Positions 42,856 through 52,818 of a DNA stretch of 64,000 nt are shown piece after piece. Both the position numbers and the translations under genes were made by a program. Under the pieces are notes generated by a model. The model saw nothing but the letters and a program-made list of their open reading frames with translations. It ran no database searches and had not been told where the DNA came from. This DNA comes from Bifidobacterium catenulatum PV20-2. GTDB lineage: Bacteria > Actinomycetota > Actinomycetes > Actinomycetales > Bifidobacteriaceae. The DNA lies in contig NZ_CP007456.1 of NCBI RefSeq assembly GCF_000800455.1, forward strand, positions 1,488,001-1,552,000, given 5' to 3'. Numbering within the stretch: the first letter of the stretch is position 1; every line of letters begins with the position of its first letter.

Positions 42856-45207
42856 TCAGGTATCGATCTTGGAACGGTCGAAGTCATCGGCGTTTTCAAC
42901 AATGAATGCCTTTCGAGGAGGCACATCGTCGCCCATCAACAGGCTGAAGATCTGACTGGCCTGTTCGGCATCTTCCATACGAATACGGCGCAGCATGCGC
43001 GTGCGTGGATCCATGGTGGTGTCAGCCAACTGATCGGCGTCCATCTCACCAAGACCCTTGTAACGCTGGATATCTTCGTTGTAGCTGATGTGCTTCTTGT
43101 CAAGCTCCGTCAATTTTCCGGCAAGCTCATCATCGGAATACGTATAGATGTACTCCCCCTTGCGAGCTCCGGTCAAGGCGATGCGGTGCAACGGAGGCAC
43201 AGCCGCATACACATGGCCATACTCGATGAGCGGCCGCATGTAACGGTAGAACAAGGTGAGCAGCAGAATGCGGATATGCGCACCGTCAACATCTGCATCG
43301 GTCATCATAATGACCTTGTTGTATCTTGCCTGCTCAATGTCGAAGCTTGCACCGGAGCCAGCACCGACCACCTGAATAATCGCCGCGCATTCCTTGTTCG
43401 ACAACATCTGTGACAGCGACGCCTTCTGCACGTTAAGGATTTTGCCGCGAATCGGCAACAACGCTTGGAAGCCGGAATTACGCGCGGCCTTGGCGGTACC
43501 AAGCGCGGAATCACCCTCCACGATGAACAGTTCGGCTACATCGTCATTACCCGGCTGGCAGTCAGACAGCTTCGGAGGCATGGACGCCGATTCGAGCGCG
43601 TTCTTGCGACGGGTCACCTCTTTAGTCTTACGCGCCTGAATGCGGGCATGCATTTCGCCGACGATCTTCTCAAGCACGCGACCGGACTGTTCCTTGTAGC
43701 CGCGCTTGGATCCGGTGATCATCTCACCGAACTGCTTGTCGGTCATTTTGCTGACGATCGGCTTGACCTGCGCGGTACCAAGCACATCCTTGGTCTGGCC
43801 TTGGAACTGCGGTTCGGCGATACGCACGGTGATGACGGCCACAAGACCAGCCAGGATATCATCACGTTCGACCTTCATGTTGGAATCTTTGAGATTCACC
43901 TTGAGCTTGCGCGCGTTGTCTTCAATGGCCTTACGAATCTGCTTGGTCATTCCTAACAAGTAGCCGTCCACATGCGTGCCGCCGCCGGGGGTCTCCACCA
44001 CATTGACGAAACTGCGCATGGTGGTGTCGTAACCGTTGGTCCACCGCATGGCGATGTCGACGGCGCACTTTCTTGTAACCTTCTGCGCATGCAACTCGCC
44101 GCCGTCGCCAACGGCCTGGGTTTCTTCAACGTACGTGTCTTCGCCGGTAACGCGCCAAATGTCGGAAACGGCTTCACCCTTGGACAGGTAGTCCACGAAA
44201 TCCTTCACGCCGCCGGTATGGCAGAATTCCTCGATGCGGGCATGCGTATACTTCGATCCCTGAGGTTGTGCCACGGCATCGGTTTCCACCGTCTGACCTG
44301 CGACGGCATTTTCAGCATCGTCACTTTCGCCGCTTTCGTCGCTTTTCTGCGTTTGCGCATCGTTATCCGCTACCGGTTCCTGAGATTGCGCAACTTCCTG
44401 CGTTCCTTCGAAATCCTGAGATTCGTCATCCGCAGTATTCGTAATATCGTCGATTTCCAGTATTTCATCGATGGATTCATCGCCGGTTTCCGGAATATTC
44501 TCGTCGATAACGGTGATTTTCAATCCCGGCACCAGGAAGCTGGTTTGCCTGACACGGTCGACCAGCTGCTCATAGCTGAATTCTGCGGTATCGTTGAAGA
44601 TCTCCGGATCAGCCCAGTAACGGATGCGGGTACCGGTGGTCTTCGGACTGACCTTGCCAATGATCTCAAGTTCGGTCGGGCGGTTCTTGCGCGTACGCTT
44701 GAACGGCGCGTCCGGCGACGGATGCGCCGGATCGACGTCGGTATACACACCCGGATGACCCTGGTGGAACGACATGTGATGGGTTTTGCCATCACGATCC
44801 ACTTCCACATCAAGCCTAGAGCTCAACGCGTTCACCACGGACGAGCCCACACCATGCAGTCCACCAGAGGCGCCGTACGAAGAGCTGCCGAACTTCGCGC
44901 CAGCGTGCAGCTTGGTCAACACCACTTCCACGCCGGTAAGTTTGGTCTTCGGCTCAATGTCGACAGGAATACCTCGTCCATTGTCTGCGACTTCCACGGA
45001 ACCGTCGGAATGCAGTGTTACGACGATATGGTTGCAGACACCCGCAAGGGCCTCATCGACGGAATTATCGATGATCTCCCATAAACAGTGCATCAAGCCT
45101 TGGCTATCGGTGGTACCGATATACATGCCTGGGCGCTTGCGCACCGCGTCAAGACCCTCGAGCACAGTAAGACTGCCTGCACCGTAATTGTCCTTGTCTT
45201 TCGCCAT
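42856..45207 (-). CDS. parE: DNA topoisomerase IV subunit B
   Basis: 783 aa from MAKDKDNYGAGSL (an ATG three codons earlier is also possible). GHKL ATPase: EIIDNSVDEALAG, DNGRGIPVDI, GGLHGVGSSVVNAL. Toprim: FIVEGDSALGTAKAARNSGF, LPIRGKILNV, MMTDADVDGAHIR. The ending QRYKGLGEMDADQL is standard type II topoisomerase. Residues about 238-318 form an acidic, Gln/Ser-rich insert in the transducer domain that is not part of the usual fold. With ParC it decatenates chromosomes. Encoded in the same direction as, and just downstream of, sigA. Confidence 0.9.
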   Translation of the reverse strand: MAKDKDNYGAGSLTVLEGLDAVRKRPGMYIGTTDSQGLMHCLWEIIDNSVDEALAGVCNHIVVTLHSDGSVEVADNGRGIPVDIEPKTKLTGVEVVLTKLHAGAKFGSSSYGASGGLHGVGSSVVNALSSRLDVEVDRDGKTHHMSFHQGHPGVYTDVDPAHPSPDAPFKRTRKNRPTELEIIGKVSPKTTGTRIRYWADPEIFNDTAEFSYEQLVDRVRQTSFLVPGLKITVIDENIPETGDESIDEILEIDDITNTADDESQDFEGTQEVAQSQEPVADNDAQTQKSDESGESDDAENAVAGQTVETDAVAQPQGSKYTHARIEEFCHTGGVKDFVDYLSKGEAVSDIWRVTGEDTYVEETQAVGDGGELHAQKVTRKCAVDIAMRWTNGYDTTMRSFVNVVETPGGGTHVDGYLLGMTKQIRKAIEDNARKLKVNLKDSNMKVERDDILAGLVAVITVRIAEPQFQGQTKDVLGTAQVKPIVSKMTDKQFGEMITGSKRGYKEQSGRVLEKIVGEMHARIQARKTKEVTRRKNALESASMPPKLSDCQPGNDDVAELFIVEGDSALGTAKAARNSGFQALLPIRGKILNVQKASLSQMLSNKECAAIIQVVGAGSGASFDIEQARYNKVIMMTDADVDGAHIRILLLTLFYRYMRPLIEYGHVYAAVPPLHRIALTGARKGEYIYTYSDDELAGKLTELDKKHISYNEDIQRYKGLGEMDADQLADTTMDPRTRMLRRIRMEDAEQASQIFSLLMGDDVPPRKAFIVENADDFDRSKIDT

Positions 45208-45273
45208 TTTCCTCATTCCGACTTGCTTATTCGCTTCGGTTTTTCAAAACATAAAAACGTCTTGTAGACGTAA

Positions 45274-45315
45274 GAAGCCGAGAAATTCGACATTTCCGCC
45301 GGATTTCTCGACTTC
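45274..45315 (-). terminator. Stem-loop after sigA
   Basis: GAAGTCGAGAAAT pairs with ATTTCTCGGCTTC on the minus strand, loop about 16 bases, starting 22 bases after the sigA stop. A second palindrome ACGTCT-tgt-AGACGT (45257-45271) follows. Confidence 0.6.
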
Positions 45316-45336
45316 ATTCACACATGTATCGTCTGA

Positions 45337-46716
45337 TCACTGATCAAGGAAGTCACGCAACGTCTGCGAACGAGACGGGTGACGCAGCTTCGACATAGTC
45401 TTCGACTCAATCTGGCGAATACGTTCACGGGTTACGCCATACACGCGGCCAATGTCATCGAGCGTTTTCGGCTGACCATCTTCCAAGCCATAGCGCATCT
45501 TGATCACACCGGCCTCGCGCGGAGACAGCGTCTCAAGCACCTGCCTGAACTGTTCCTGCAACAGCGAGAAAGCAACCGCATCGGACGGTGCGATGGCGTC
45601 GGTGTCTTCGATCAGATCACCGAACTCGGAATCGCCGTCCTCGCCCAGAGGGGTATGCAGGGAAATGGGCTCACGACCGTACTTCTGCACTTCCTGCACC
45701 TTCTCGACCGGCATGTCAAGCTCGCGCGCAAGCTCATCCGGCGTAGGTTCACGGCCAAGATCCTGAAGCATCTGGCGCTGCACACGAGATAGCTTGTTGA
45801 TCACTTCGACCATGTGCACAGGCACGCGAATAGTGCGCGCCTGATCGGCCATAGCTCGGGTAATGGCCTGACGAATCCACCACGTGGCGTAGGTGGAGAA
45901 CTTGAAGCCCTTCTTCCAATCAAACTTCTCAACAGCGCGAATCAAACCAAGGTTGCCTTCCTGAATCAAATCCAAGAACAGCATGCCGCGTCCGGTGTAG
46001 CGCTTGGCCAGCGACACCACGAGTCGCAGGTTAGCCTCCAACAGGTGGTCCTTGGCACGTCTGCCATCGTTTGCGGCCCACTTAAGCTCGCGCTTGCGCT
46101 TGAAGTCCATCTGGTCGGATTCGGTGTCCAGCAGGTGTTGGGCATATAGACCAGCCTCAATACGCTCGGACAGGTCGACTTCCTGCTCCGCGTTCAGCAA
46201 GCTCACTCGACCGATCTGCTTCAGGTAATCCTTGACAGGATCGGCGGTCGCTCCTGCTGCGATCACACGACGCTTCGGGTTGCCGGACGGAGTCAGATTC
46301 TCATCATCGTCATCGTCTCGCACCACGAAAGCGCCCTTTTCCTTGGGCTCTTCCGGCTTCTTGCGTTCTTCCTCGTCCTCGTCGTCGTCATCCTCCGGCT
46401 CGGATTCCTCGTCATCATCGAGATCGTCATCATCATCCGAATCGACGTCATCGAGATCGTCATCGAAATCATCGAGATCGGGGTCATCCACCTGAGCGTC
46501 CTCATCGTCAAGGGCGTCATTCTCAATCTGCTCCTCTTCCTTCTTGGCAGGGGCGCTCTTCTTGGCGGTGGTCTTGCGAGGGGTCTTCGTGGCAGGGGTT
46601 TTCTTCGCTGCGCTTTTCTTGGTGGAGGCCTTACGCGTGGCAGCTTTCTTCGTGGAGGTGGTCTTTTCGGTCAGATCAGCCTGTTCCATGCTTGCCGTCG
46701 TTTCCTTGGTGGCCAA
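45337..46716 (-). CDS. sigA: Housekeeping RNA polymerase sigma factor
   Basis: 459 aa. The start is decided by AGGAGG six bases before a TTG at 46716 ([12 protein letters not shown]); the ATG nine codons later lacks such a site. N-terminus: Lys/Ala repeats ([17 protein letters not shown]) then a long Asp/Glu run (about residues 70-130), as in other actinobacterial SigA. Region 1.2 [16 protein letters not shown]; region 2 [21 protein letters not shown] and [23 protein letters not shown]; region 3; region 4 [21 protein letters not shown], binding the -35 box. Essential transcription factor; the WhiB proteins of the element would act through it. Confidence 0.95.
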   Translation of the reverse strand: MATKETTASMEQADLTEKTTSTKKAATRKASTKKSAAKKTPATKTPRKTTAKKSAPAKKEEEQIENDALDDEDAQVDDPDLDDFDDDLDDVDSDDDDDLDDDEESEPEDDDDEDEEERKKPEEPKEKGAFVVRDDDDDENLTPSGNPKRRVIAAGATADPVKDYLKQIGRVSLLNAEQEVDLSERIEAGLYAQHLLDTESDQMDFKRKRELKWAANDGRRAKDHLLEANLRLVVSLAKRYTGRGMLFLDLIQEGNLGLIRAVEKFDWKKGFKFSTYATWWIRQAITRAMADQARTIRVPVHMVEVINKLSRVQRQMLQDLGREPTPDELARELDMPVEKVQEVQKYGREPISLHTPLGEDGDSEFGDLIEDTDAIAPSDAVAFSLLQEQFRQVLETLSPREAGVIKMRYGLEDGQPKTLDDIGRVYGVTRERIRQIESKTMSKLRHPSRSQTLRDFLDQ

Positions 46717-46852
46717 ACTTATCCTCCTATTGATCCTGCCAGAAGCGTATACCACAAGGACCCACTTCTGGCAAGGGCAAATCGTCAACTATGTGAGTAA
46801 ACCATCTTGCAAGGACGATTATTCCCGCATAATGAGGCCTGCACGCACAAGT

Positions 46853-46871
46853 CACGCCGCTTTACGGCGTG
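46853..46871 (-). terminator. Small stem-loop just after the DUF4192-like gene
   Basis: CACGCCG-cttta-CGGCGTG, 5 bases past the stop at 46877 in the direction of transcription. Probable terminator before sigA. Confidence 0.55.
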
Positions 46872-46876
46872 TTGCT

Positions 46877-47536
46877 TTAGGTTTCCGATGTCCAGGCAGG
46901 CCCGATATGCCGTTCGACCGCTGAACATACGATCGCTGCCAGCGAACATTGATCATCTATCGCGAGCGCGCTGATGGCGGCCGCCATGGCGCCTTCCTGA
47001 CCCATCCACCACATGATGTAGCTGATTATGGCGAACGGCTGTGCCCGATATGATTTGGGAATCATATCGATGATGTCGAACAGCATGTTGATCGCTTGGT
47101 CGCAACGTCTCATATCGGGTCTGGCTGATGGGTCGCGGAATGCATCGCTGAGCAGCTGTTCCAAACGTTGCGCGTTGCTTGGCTGCTGGGGTCGTTCGGC
47201 GAAATCCATAAGGAACTCCCGACTGGCGCGTTGCTCATCGACTATGGCGGAGATGAGGAACACATCGCGTATGGACAGCATTTCGCCCATGCCCACTGTA
47301 ATTCGTATGACCGTGTCCCTATCGAGGCTGCATTCGGTACGTGTCACGCTTACTCGGCATGGCTCGTCGTTCTCTGCCGACGCCTGTTCGAGCGCGTCCA
47401 TCCATATGAGCAACGCCTCTGATATGAGGGAACGCACCGCTTTGCGCGTGCCATTCGATCGGCGATCTTGTTCGAATTGGTTGATGGTTTCTTTCATTTC
47501 CGTTCCGGTGATGCGTACGGTCCTGTTGATTGTCAT
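46877..47536 (-). CDS. DUF4192-like protein
   Basis: 219 aa from MTINRTVRITGTEM (AAGGAGGGCAGAACA before the ATG). N-terminal half mixed alpha/beta with EPCRVSVTRTECSLDRD; later SIRDVFLISAIVDEQRAS and SYRAQPFAIISYIMWWMGQEGAM followed by AAISALAIDDQCSLAAIV, the layout of DUF4192 proteins of actinobacteria. Family function unknown. The gene is divergent from the polyprenyl synthase and points toward sigA, separated by a small terminator. Fairly confident of the family, not of the function. Confidence 0.6.
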   Translation of the reverse strand: MTINRTVRITGTEMKETINQFEQDRRSNGTRKAVRSLISEALLIWMDALEQASAENDEPCRVSVTRTECSLDRDTVIRITVGMGEMLSIRDVFLISAIVDEQRASREFLMDFAERPQQPSNAQRLEQLLSDAFRDPSARPDMRRCDQAINMLFDIIDMIPKSYRAQPFAIISYIMWWMGQEGAMAAAISALAIDDQCSLAAIVCSAVERHIGPAWTSET

Positions 47537-47742
47537 TGTTCTGCCCTCCTTAGCATGGTTGATCGGCTTCTCTGTGCGCCGCTTGTATGGCACTATGTCC
47601 GATGCGCTGAGACGATGCGCTGTTTTTTGGGGCTTGTGGTCGGAGGATGGGTCTTTCGGCTTTTCGCAAAATGGTTTCGGTACCGCAACTATTGCAATCA
47701 CTGAGATTTGGTCTTGTCGAATGCCTGTGGATAACTGTTGGT

Positions 47743-48831
47743 ATGACTAGCTCTTCCGATTTGGAACAGATTGAATCGCGCATTGTTTCGTTAGTGAAGG
47801 ATTTTGCGTTCCTTCATGTGGACGATTCGGTTGTCTCTTCCTGCAGGCCCATCGCAGACATGGTCGCCACGCAGGCAGTCACTTCAAGTGAGGGCGGCAA
47901 GCGGCTTCGCGCCTTGCTGACACTGGATTCGTTCCGCGCGTTCGCTTCGGAGGATGTGCTGGAACGCGATTTCGATACGCTACTTGATTTGGCGTGTGCC
48001 GTGGAGGTTTTTCAGACCGGCGCACTGGTGCATGATGACATCATCGATGATTCCGATCTGCGTCGCGGCAAGCCATCCGCGCATCGTGCGTTTTCCACCG
48101 ATACGCATAGTGAGACTATCGGTCATGGTTTGGGAATCATGCTCGGCGACATGTTGGCCACGGCGAGCGTGGATATCGCGGATAAGGCCGCATCCAAGCT
48201 TACTTATGGTTCCGATGTGGTTGCGGCGTTGCTCAATATGCATCGCGAAGTCGAAGTTGGCCAGATACTTGATTTGGCGGTGGAACTCAACCCGTTAAAC
48301 GATCCGGACGAGCTGGTGGAAGCTTCGTTGAATGTATTCCGTTGGAAGACCGCCAGCTACACCACCATCGCCCCTTTGGAATTCGGCATGCTTGCCGCTG
48401 GTTTAAGCAAGGATGATGCTCGAAGACGCGCATTGACGGTCGGTTTGCCGCTCGGTTTGGCGTTCCAGCTTGCGGATGACCTTTTGGACGTTGTCGGCTC
48501 AAGCAGGAATACCGGGAAACCTGTTGGCGGAGATATTCGCGAAGGCAAGCGTACCGTGCTTCTCGCCGATGCCATCAACGCTGCGGATGATGGGCAGCGG
48601 CGTGAGCTTATCGACATGTGGGAAGCCGATTCGCGTTCCGAGACTCAAGTGCAACGCGCCATTGAACTGTTCGGACAGACGGGAGCCATCGCGCAATCCC
48701 GCAACAGAATCGCAGATCTGTGGCATGCATCGAAATCGGCTATCAATGCGCTTGATCTTTCTGAGTATCGCAAATCAACGCTCGTCGAGGCCTGCGCACG
48801 TTTCGTACCTAATGTACGTGCAAATGCGTGA
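47743..48831 (+). CDS. Polyprenyl (geranylgeranyl-type) diphosphate synthase
   Basis: 362 aa from MTSSSDLEQIES. First aspartate-rich motif HDDIIDDSDLRRG (DDIID at residues 98-102), second DDLLDVVG (245-249), plus GGKRLRALL and QLADD, the hallmarks of short- and medium-chain isoprenyl diphosphate synthases. It extends isopentenyl diphosphate into the polyprenyl chain used for quinones or lipid carriers; product length cannot be told. The residues before the first DDxxD (VEVFQTGALVHDD) suit a medium chain. The ribosome site is weak. Upstream of the PASTA kinase in the same direction. Confidence 0.9.
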   Translation: MTSSSDLEQIESRIVSLVKDFAFLHVDDSVVSSCRPIADMVATQAVTSSEGGKRLRALLTLDSFRAFASEDVLERDFDTLLDLACAVEVFQTGALVHDDIIDDSDLRRGKPSAHRAFSTDTHSETIGHGLGIMLGDMLATASVDIADKAASKLTYGSDVVAALLNMHREVEVGQILDLAVELNPLNDPDELVEASLNVFRWKTASYTTIAPLEFGMLAAGLSKDDARRRALTVGLPLGLAFQLADDLLDVVGSSRNTGKPVGGDIREGKRTVLLADAINAADDGQRRELIDMWEADSRSETQVQRAIELFGQTGAIAQSRNRIADLWHASKSAINALDLSEYRKSTLVEACARFVPNVRANA

Positions 48832-48967
48832 CGAGATCCGCGTAGCTTCTAGTCAGTCCGGACAGGACGCTCGTTCGTTGCATAATCCGCAAACCTCTGC
48901 TTGTAGACTACAAATGAGAACACGTTCAGCGTGAAGCGTTTTGAAGAAGGAACCGCAGCAATCAACC

Positions 48968-51172
48968 ATGAGTGAAGCTCCACATGCCCCCGAAGGTCAG
49001 GTCATCGAAGGCCGGTATCGGGTCGTCAGCAGAATCGCCGATGGCGGCATGGCCACAGTGTACCAGGCGGTAGACGAGCGCTTGGGGCGCACTGTCGCCA
49101 TCAAAATCATGCATACGCAGCTGGCTCAGGGGCCGCACCGTGACCAATTCGTGGAGCGTTTCCACCGCGAGGCACGCTCCGCGGCCGCCATTGCCAACCC
49201 GCATATCGTGCAAGTGTATGACACCGGCGAATTCGACGGTCTTGACTACCTCGTCATGGAGTATGTTCACGGCGTGAATCTGCGCTATGAAATGAACCAG
49301 CAAGGCACGTTCAGCGTTCGTGAAACGTTGCGTATCATCGGCGAAACGTTGGATGGCCTTGCTTCCGCACACCGTGCGGGCGTGGTACATCGCGACATCA
49401 AGCCGGAGAACATTCTGCTCAACGACCGCGGCCACGTGCAGATCACCGATTTCGGTTTGGCCAAAACGGTTTCACAGGCAACGCTTTCCTCCACTGGCAT
49501 CCTACTTGGAACGGCCGCATATCTGGCGCCGGAAATGATTGAGAGGAACCAGGCCACGCCTCAAGGCGACTTGTACTCCGTAGGCATCATGGCTTGGGAA
49601 ATGCTCGCAGGCAAGGTGCCGTTCACTTCGAACAATCCGGTGACATTGGTATTTAAGCATGTTCACGAGGATGTGCCAAGCATCGTTACCGTCTGTGAGG
49701 GCATCAATGCCAATGTGGCTGCATTCATCGCTCACCTCACGGCTCGCGCGGTCGAAGCACGACCCGCAGACGCTTCCGCCGCATTGGCCGAGTTGCAGCG
49801 ACTGCAATCCATGCTCGCGATCAGCGATTGGCAGTATCGGCTTCCCACGGCAAACGTCAACGTATCGCGCAATACCGCACAAGCGGAAGATGCCGCTGCC
49901 CCGATGGATGAGGGTAATCCGGCTCCGCCCACTCCCCCGGCCCCACCGACGCAACAATTCGACGATCGTACACGCAAGCTGGACAGAGTCAAACCGAACA
50001 TGACGACCGTCATGCCGGTGCAACAACAGAACGTTGATCCCGAGGCGACAACGCGCTTCTCGCTGCCGCCGGATGGAGGCGTCAATACCGCAGACAGCAG
50101 TACGAGGCCGCAATCCCCTGCCATGCAGAACGGCGATTACGGCAATGCGGGAAAGGACAAATCTTCGAAAAAACATCGTACGCCGCTTATCGTCGCAGGT
50201 GTGGCTGCGCTTCTTTTGACGTGTGGCGCAGGCGGCTGGGCATGGTGGCGTTACCAGGGGCCTGGCAGTTATTGGACCATGCCTCAGCCGGATGGCATGT
50301 CGTGCAGCGATTCCGTAGCCTGCCCCATCACCGGTGTGAAATGGAGCGACTATGAGAGTCTGCTGAAGGTTTCCGATATCGAATACGAAGTGTCGGAAGA
50401 GTATAGCGATTCCATAGCGGAAGGCGATATCATCTCCACCGATCCGGCGAATGTCGGCGATCGTGGCAGCAAGCGTCGCGGCCAGAAGGTCAAGGTCGTG
50501 GTCTCCAAGGGAGTCAGACAGGCGACGGTTCCCGCCGACATTCTCGACGCGACCAGCGCATCCGGCAAGGATCCGATCAATGCGTTGAAGAAGGCCGGAT
50601 TCGATAATGTCGAGCAGACCACTGCTTCCGATGACACGTATTCCATGAAGGTGCCGCAGGGGGCGTTGCTGTCGTTAAGCGTGGATCCCGGTGCCACATT
50701 GCCGCATAATACGACGATCACCGTCACCGTGTCGCAGGGACCAAAGCCCATAACCATGCCTAATATCGTCGGCAAGACGAAAGATGAGGCGCAGCAGACG
50801 ATGGATGACCTCAAACTCACCGCCAATTGGACGGAATCCTTCGACGATAAGATTCCGCAGGGTCAGGTGATTTCCACTTCCGTCAGCAGCGGCAATACGC
50901 TGCATTGGGGAGATAGCGTTGACGTAGTGGTCTCCAAGGGACCGGAAACCATAACCTTACCGAATTATGTGGGCCAGAAAGCCTCTGACGCCAAAGCTGC
51001 GTTGGAGAAGCTTGGATTCACGGTCAAAGTGAGTTCGCAGCTCACATTGGACGCCAGCCAAGATAAGAAGGTCGCTTCGCAGGATCCGGTAGGTGGCACC
51101 GAAGTACGTATCCGAGACGAAAATGGAACCCCGACCACCATCACATTGAAAATGTATTCCTCACTGTTCTAA
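48968..51172 (+). CDS. pknB: PASTA-domain Ser/Thr protein kinase
   Basis: 734 aa from MSEAPHAPEG; a TTG nine codons earlier is possible, and neither has an ideal ribosome site. Kinase: glycine loop IADGGMATVY, Lys46 of VAIK, HRDIKPENIL (141-150), DFGLAK (161-166), activation loop STGILLGTAAYLAPE. Then a Pro/Thr-rich cytoplasmic linker, one membrane helix (LIVAGVAALLLTCGAGGWAWW), and four extracellular PASTA repeats, two with clear V-VSKG endings (VVVSKG) and VGQKASDAKAALEKLGF. PASTA domains bind peptidoglycan fragments; PknB-type kinases control cell division and wall synthesis. The kinase is not in the usual pbpA-rodA operon here. Confidence 0.92.
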   Translation: MSEAPHAPEGQVIEGRYRVVSRIADGGMATVYQAVDERLGRTVAIKIMHTQLAQGPHRDQFVERFHREARSAAAIANPHIVQVYDTGEFDGLDYLVMEYVHGVNLRYEMNQQGTFSVRETLRIIGETLDGLASAHRAGVVHRDIKPENILLNDRGHVQITDFGLAKTVSQATLSSTGILLGTAAYLAPEMIERNQATPQGDLYSVGIMAWEMLAGKVPFTSNNPVTLVFKHVHEDVPSIVTVCEGINANVAAFIAHLTARAVEARPADASAALAELQRLQSMLAISDWQYRLPTANVNVSRNTAQAEDAAAPMDEGNPAPPTPPAPPTQQFDDRTRKLDRVKPNMTTVMPVQQQNVDPEATTRFSLPPDGGVNTADSSTRPQSPAMQNGDYGNAGKDKSSKKHRTPLIVAGVAALLLTCGAGGWAWWRYQGPGSYWTMPQPDGMSCSDSVACPITGVKWSDYESLLKVSDIEYEVSEEYSDSIAEGDIISTDPANVGDRGSKRRGQKVKVVVSKGVRQATVPADILDATSASGKDPINALKKAGFDNVEQTTASDDTYSMKVPQGALLSLSVDPGATLPHNTTITVTVSQGPKPITMPNIVGKTKDEAQQTMDDLKLTANWTESFDDKIPQGQVISTSVSSGNTLHWGDSVDVVVSKGPETITLPNYVGQKASDAKAALEKLGFTVKVSSQLTLDASQDKKVASQDPVGGTEVRIRDENGTPTTITLKMYSSLF

Positions 51173-51217
51173 AACGTGGGAGGCACCGGATCCGGCAACG
51201 CGTTTCCCCACAACAGA

Positions 51218-51249
51218 GTGAGCCCGTCCGATTTCCCGGATGGGCTCAC
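51218..51249. terminator. Stem-loop between pknB and the acyltransferase
   Basis: GTGAGCCCGTCCG pairs with CGGATGGGCTCAC, 13-bp stem with one wobble. No T-run. It sits between convergent genes. Confidence 0.65.
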
Positions 51250-51308
51250 TGATGGCGTCCCGTCTCCGTTTTCAAATCATCTTTACAACTGCGTGACTAC
51301 GACAAAAT

Positions 51309-52019
51309 TCAGTCCTGCTTCGGCTGCTCTTCCGCTTCCTTGGCCGCCTTAAGCTGTTCCTTAACTTTTTGCGCGTATTCGTTCACATATTCCTGACCAC
51401 TCATCTTCTGAATCTCCATGGTCACACGGTCGGTAAGCGAACGCAGGTCGTCATGCGTAATCTGGTCCAACGGTTTTTTTTCAACCTCGATCGGCTTGCC
51501 GTAAATCACCGTGGTCTTGCCTTTGTCGGGAATGACCTGCCCTGGCTTCTGCAATTCTCGGGAGCCGATGATAGCGGCCGGAACAATCGGACATCCGGTT
51601 TCGAATGCCAGACGCGCCGCACCGGTGTGGCCTTTATAGAGACGTCCGTCAGGACTGCGGGTGCCTTCGATGTGGATGCCGAACAGGTGGCCGTCCTCAA
51701 TGATTTCACGGGCATGGTTCAGCGCACCCAACGACTTGGAACCACCGGAACGGTCCACGGGGAACACGCCAACGGATGTAAACCACCATTTCTTGAACTT
51801 GCCTTTGATGCCTTTACCTTCGAAATATTCGGCTTTGCCCATGAAGTGAATCATGCGTGGGCTGGTCAGCGGCAACAGTGCATCGTCGATGACGGCAAGA
51901 TGGTTGGCCGCAATAATGGCACCGCCTTCGCGAGGAATGTTTTCAAGCCCTTTTGCGGTCGGTCCCAAACGGTGGATGGCGATCGGTCCTAGGCCTTTAA
52001 CGAAAAACCAGTAGAGCAT
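51309..52019 (-). CDS. 1-acyl-sn-glycerol-3-phosphate acyltransferase (PlsC-like)
   Basis: 236 aa, GGGAGGACCG before the ATG. The acyltransferase motif I is NHLAVIDD (HxxxxD), motif II GVFPVDRSGGSKSL, motif III IHIEGTRSPDGRL (EGTR), motif IV PIVPAAIIGS. One hydrophobic N-terminal helix anchors the enzyme to the inner leaflet, where it makes phosphatidic acid or a related acyl lipid. The C-terminus is a Lys/Glu/Gln-rich helix. Convergent with pknB, divergent from the following small membrane protein. Confidence 0.9.
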   Translation of the reverse strand: MLYWFFVKGLGPIAIHRLGPTAKGLENIPREGGAIIAANHLAVIDDALLPLTSPRMIHFMGKAEYFEGKGIKGKFKKWWFTSVGVFPVDRSGGSKSLGALNHAREIIEDGHLFGIHIEGTRSPDGRLYKGHTGAARLAFETGCPIVPAAIIGSRELQKPGQVIPDKGKTTVIYGKPIEVEKKPLDQITHDDLRSLTDRVTMEIQKMSGQEYVNEYAQKVKEQLKAAKEAEEQPKQD

Positions 52020-52070
52020 TCTTCACGGTCCTCCCAGCGGATGGGCATCCGCTTGATTAAAGTTATCAGT

Positions 52071-52646
52071 ATGACTGACCTCAACAATAGCAATGCCGAT
52101 GAAGAACACCCAAATACCGAGTCGCATGGTGGAGGGAATGTTCCATCCTCTGATGCGAACGATCTGGATGCCGCTTGGGCAGAATTCGCCAGTTCTCATG
52201 CCGACGATTTGAAGGCCGTGGAACACTCGCGGAATGCGAAGCGTTTCGAGAAACATGCGCAGCGACGTGAAAAAGAGGCGCTGCTATCGATTCGGGATCT
52301 GGATCAGGGTACATTCACCGACGATATACCGCAAGGTCGTGGACCACGCGATTTCACAGGTTCCAGCTGGTTGGACACCGATAGAGTGATGGATCGTTAT
52401 GGAGATGATTTCGTGCCTCCGAATCCAGAAATCGGACATGTCAAGCTTTCGAAACTCGTGTTCTGGGCGTTGCTGGTCGCCGGAGTCATCGGCATCATCG
52501 TTTCTGTATTCATGCCTACGTTGGCGGCGATTCTGGGATCGATTTTCGGCTTGTGCGCATTGGTCGGCGCCGCAGGGCTTATTGTGCAGCACAAGGGACA
52601 CTCACAGACTCGCTTTGATGAGTTTGATGATGGCGCGAGGGTCTGA
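52071..52646 (+). CDS. Small membrane protein of unknown function
   Basis: 191 aa from MTDLNNSNADEE (ATG 52071). A long polar, His/Asp/Glu-rich N-terminus of about 120 residues is followed by two closely spaced membrane helices (LVFWALLVAGVIGIIVSVFM and ILGSIFGLCALVGAAGLIV) and a short acidic tail. The first part has basic/acidic stretches such as KRFEKHAQRREKEALL. Not recognised; topology suggests cytoplasmic N-domain. The start has no strong ribosome site. A perfect terminator hairpin follows. Confidence 0.7.
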   Translation: MTDLNNSNADEEHPNTESHGGGNVPSSDANDLDAAWAEFASSHADDLKAVEHSRNAKRFEKHAQRREKEALLSIRDLDQGTFTDDIPQGRGPRDFTGSSWLDTDRVMDRYGDDFVPPNPEIGHVKLSKLVFWALLVAGVIGIIVSVFMPTLAAILGSIFGLCALVGAAGLIVQHKGHSQTRFDEFDDGARV

Positions 52647-52735
52647 TTTCGACCTCTTCTTCATCGAGCATATTTCAGAACATCATAAGAATCCTGGCAA
52701 CGAGATTTTCACATCGAAAACCTCGCATCAGAAAA

Positions 52736-52776
52736 ATGCGTGTGCGGCACCGGATATTTCGATGCCGCACACGCAT
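52736..52776. terminator. Strong palindromic terminator between convergent genes
   Basis: ATGCGTGTGCGGCA and TGCCGCACACGCAT pair perfectly over 14 bp around a 13-base loop. Serves the small membrane gene and trpD. Confidence 0.85.
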
Positions 52777-52818
52777 TGCTATTCAGTTATTGGCAAATAC
52801 CGATCAGAAAGTCCTGAG

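Noticed and set aside
46380..46560. Low-complexity Asp/Glu-rich frames in several readings
   Set aside because: They come from the acidic N-terminus of the sigma factor, not separate genes.
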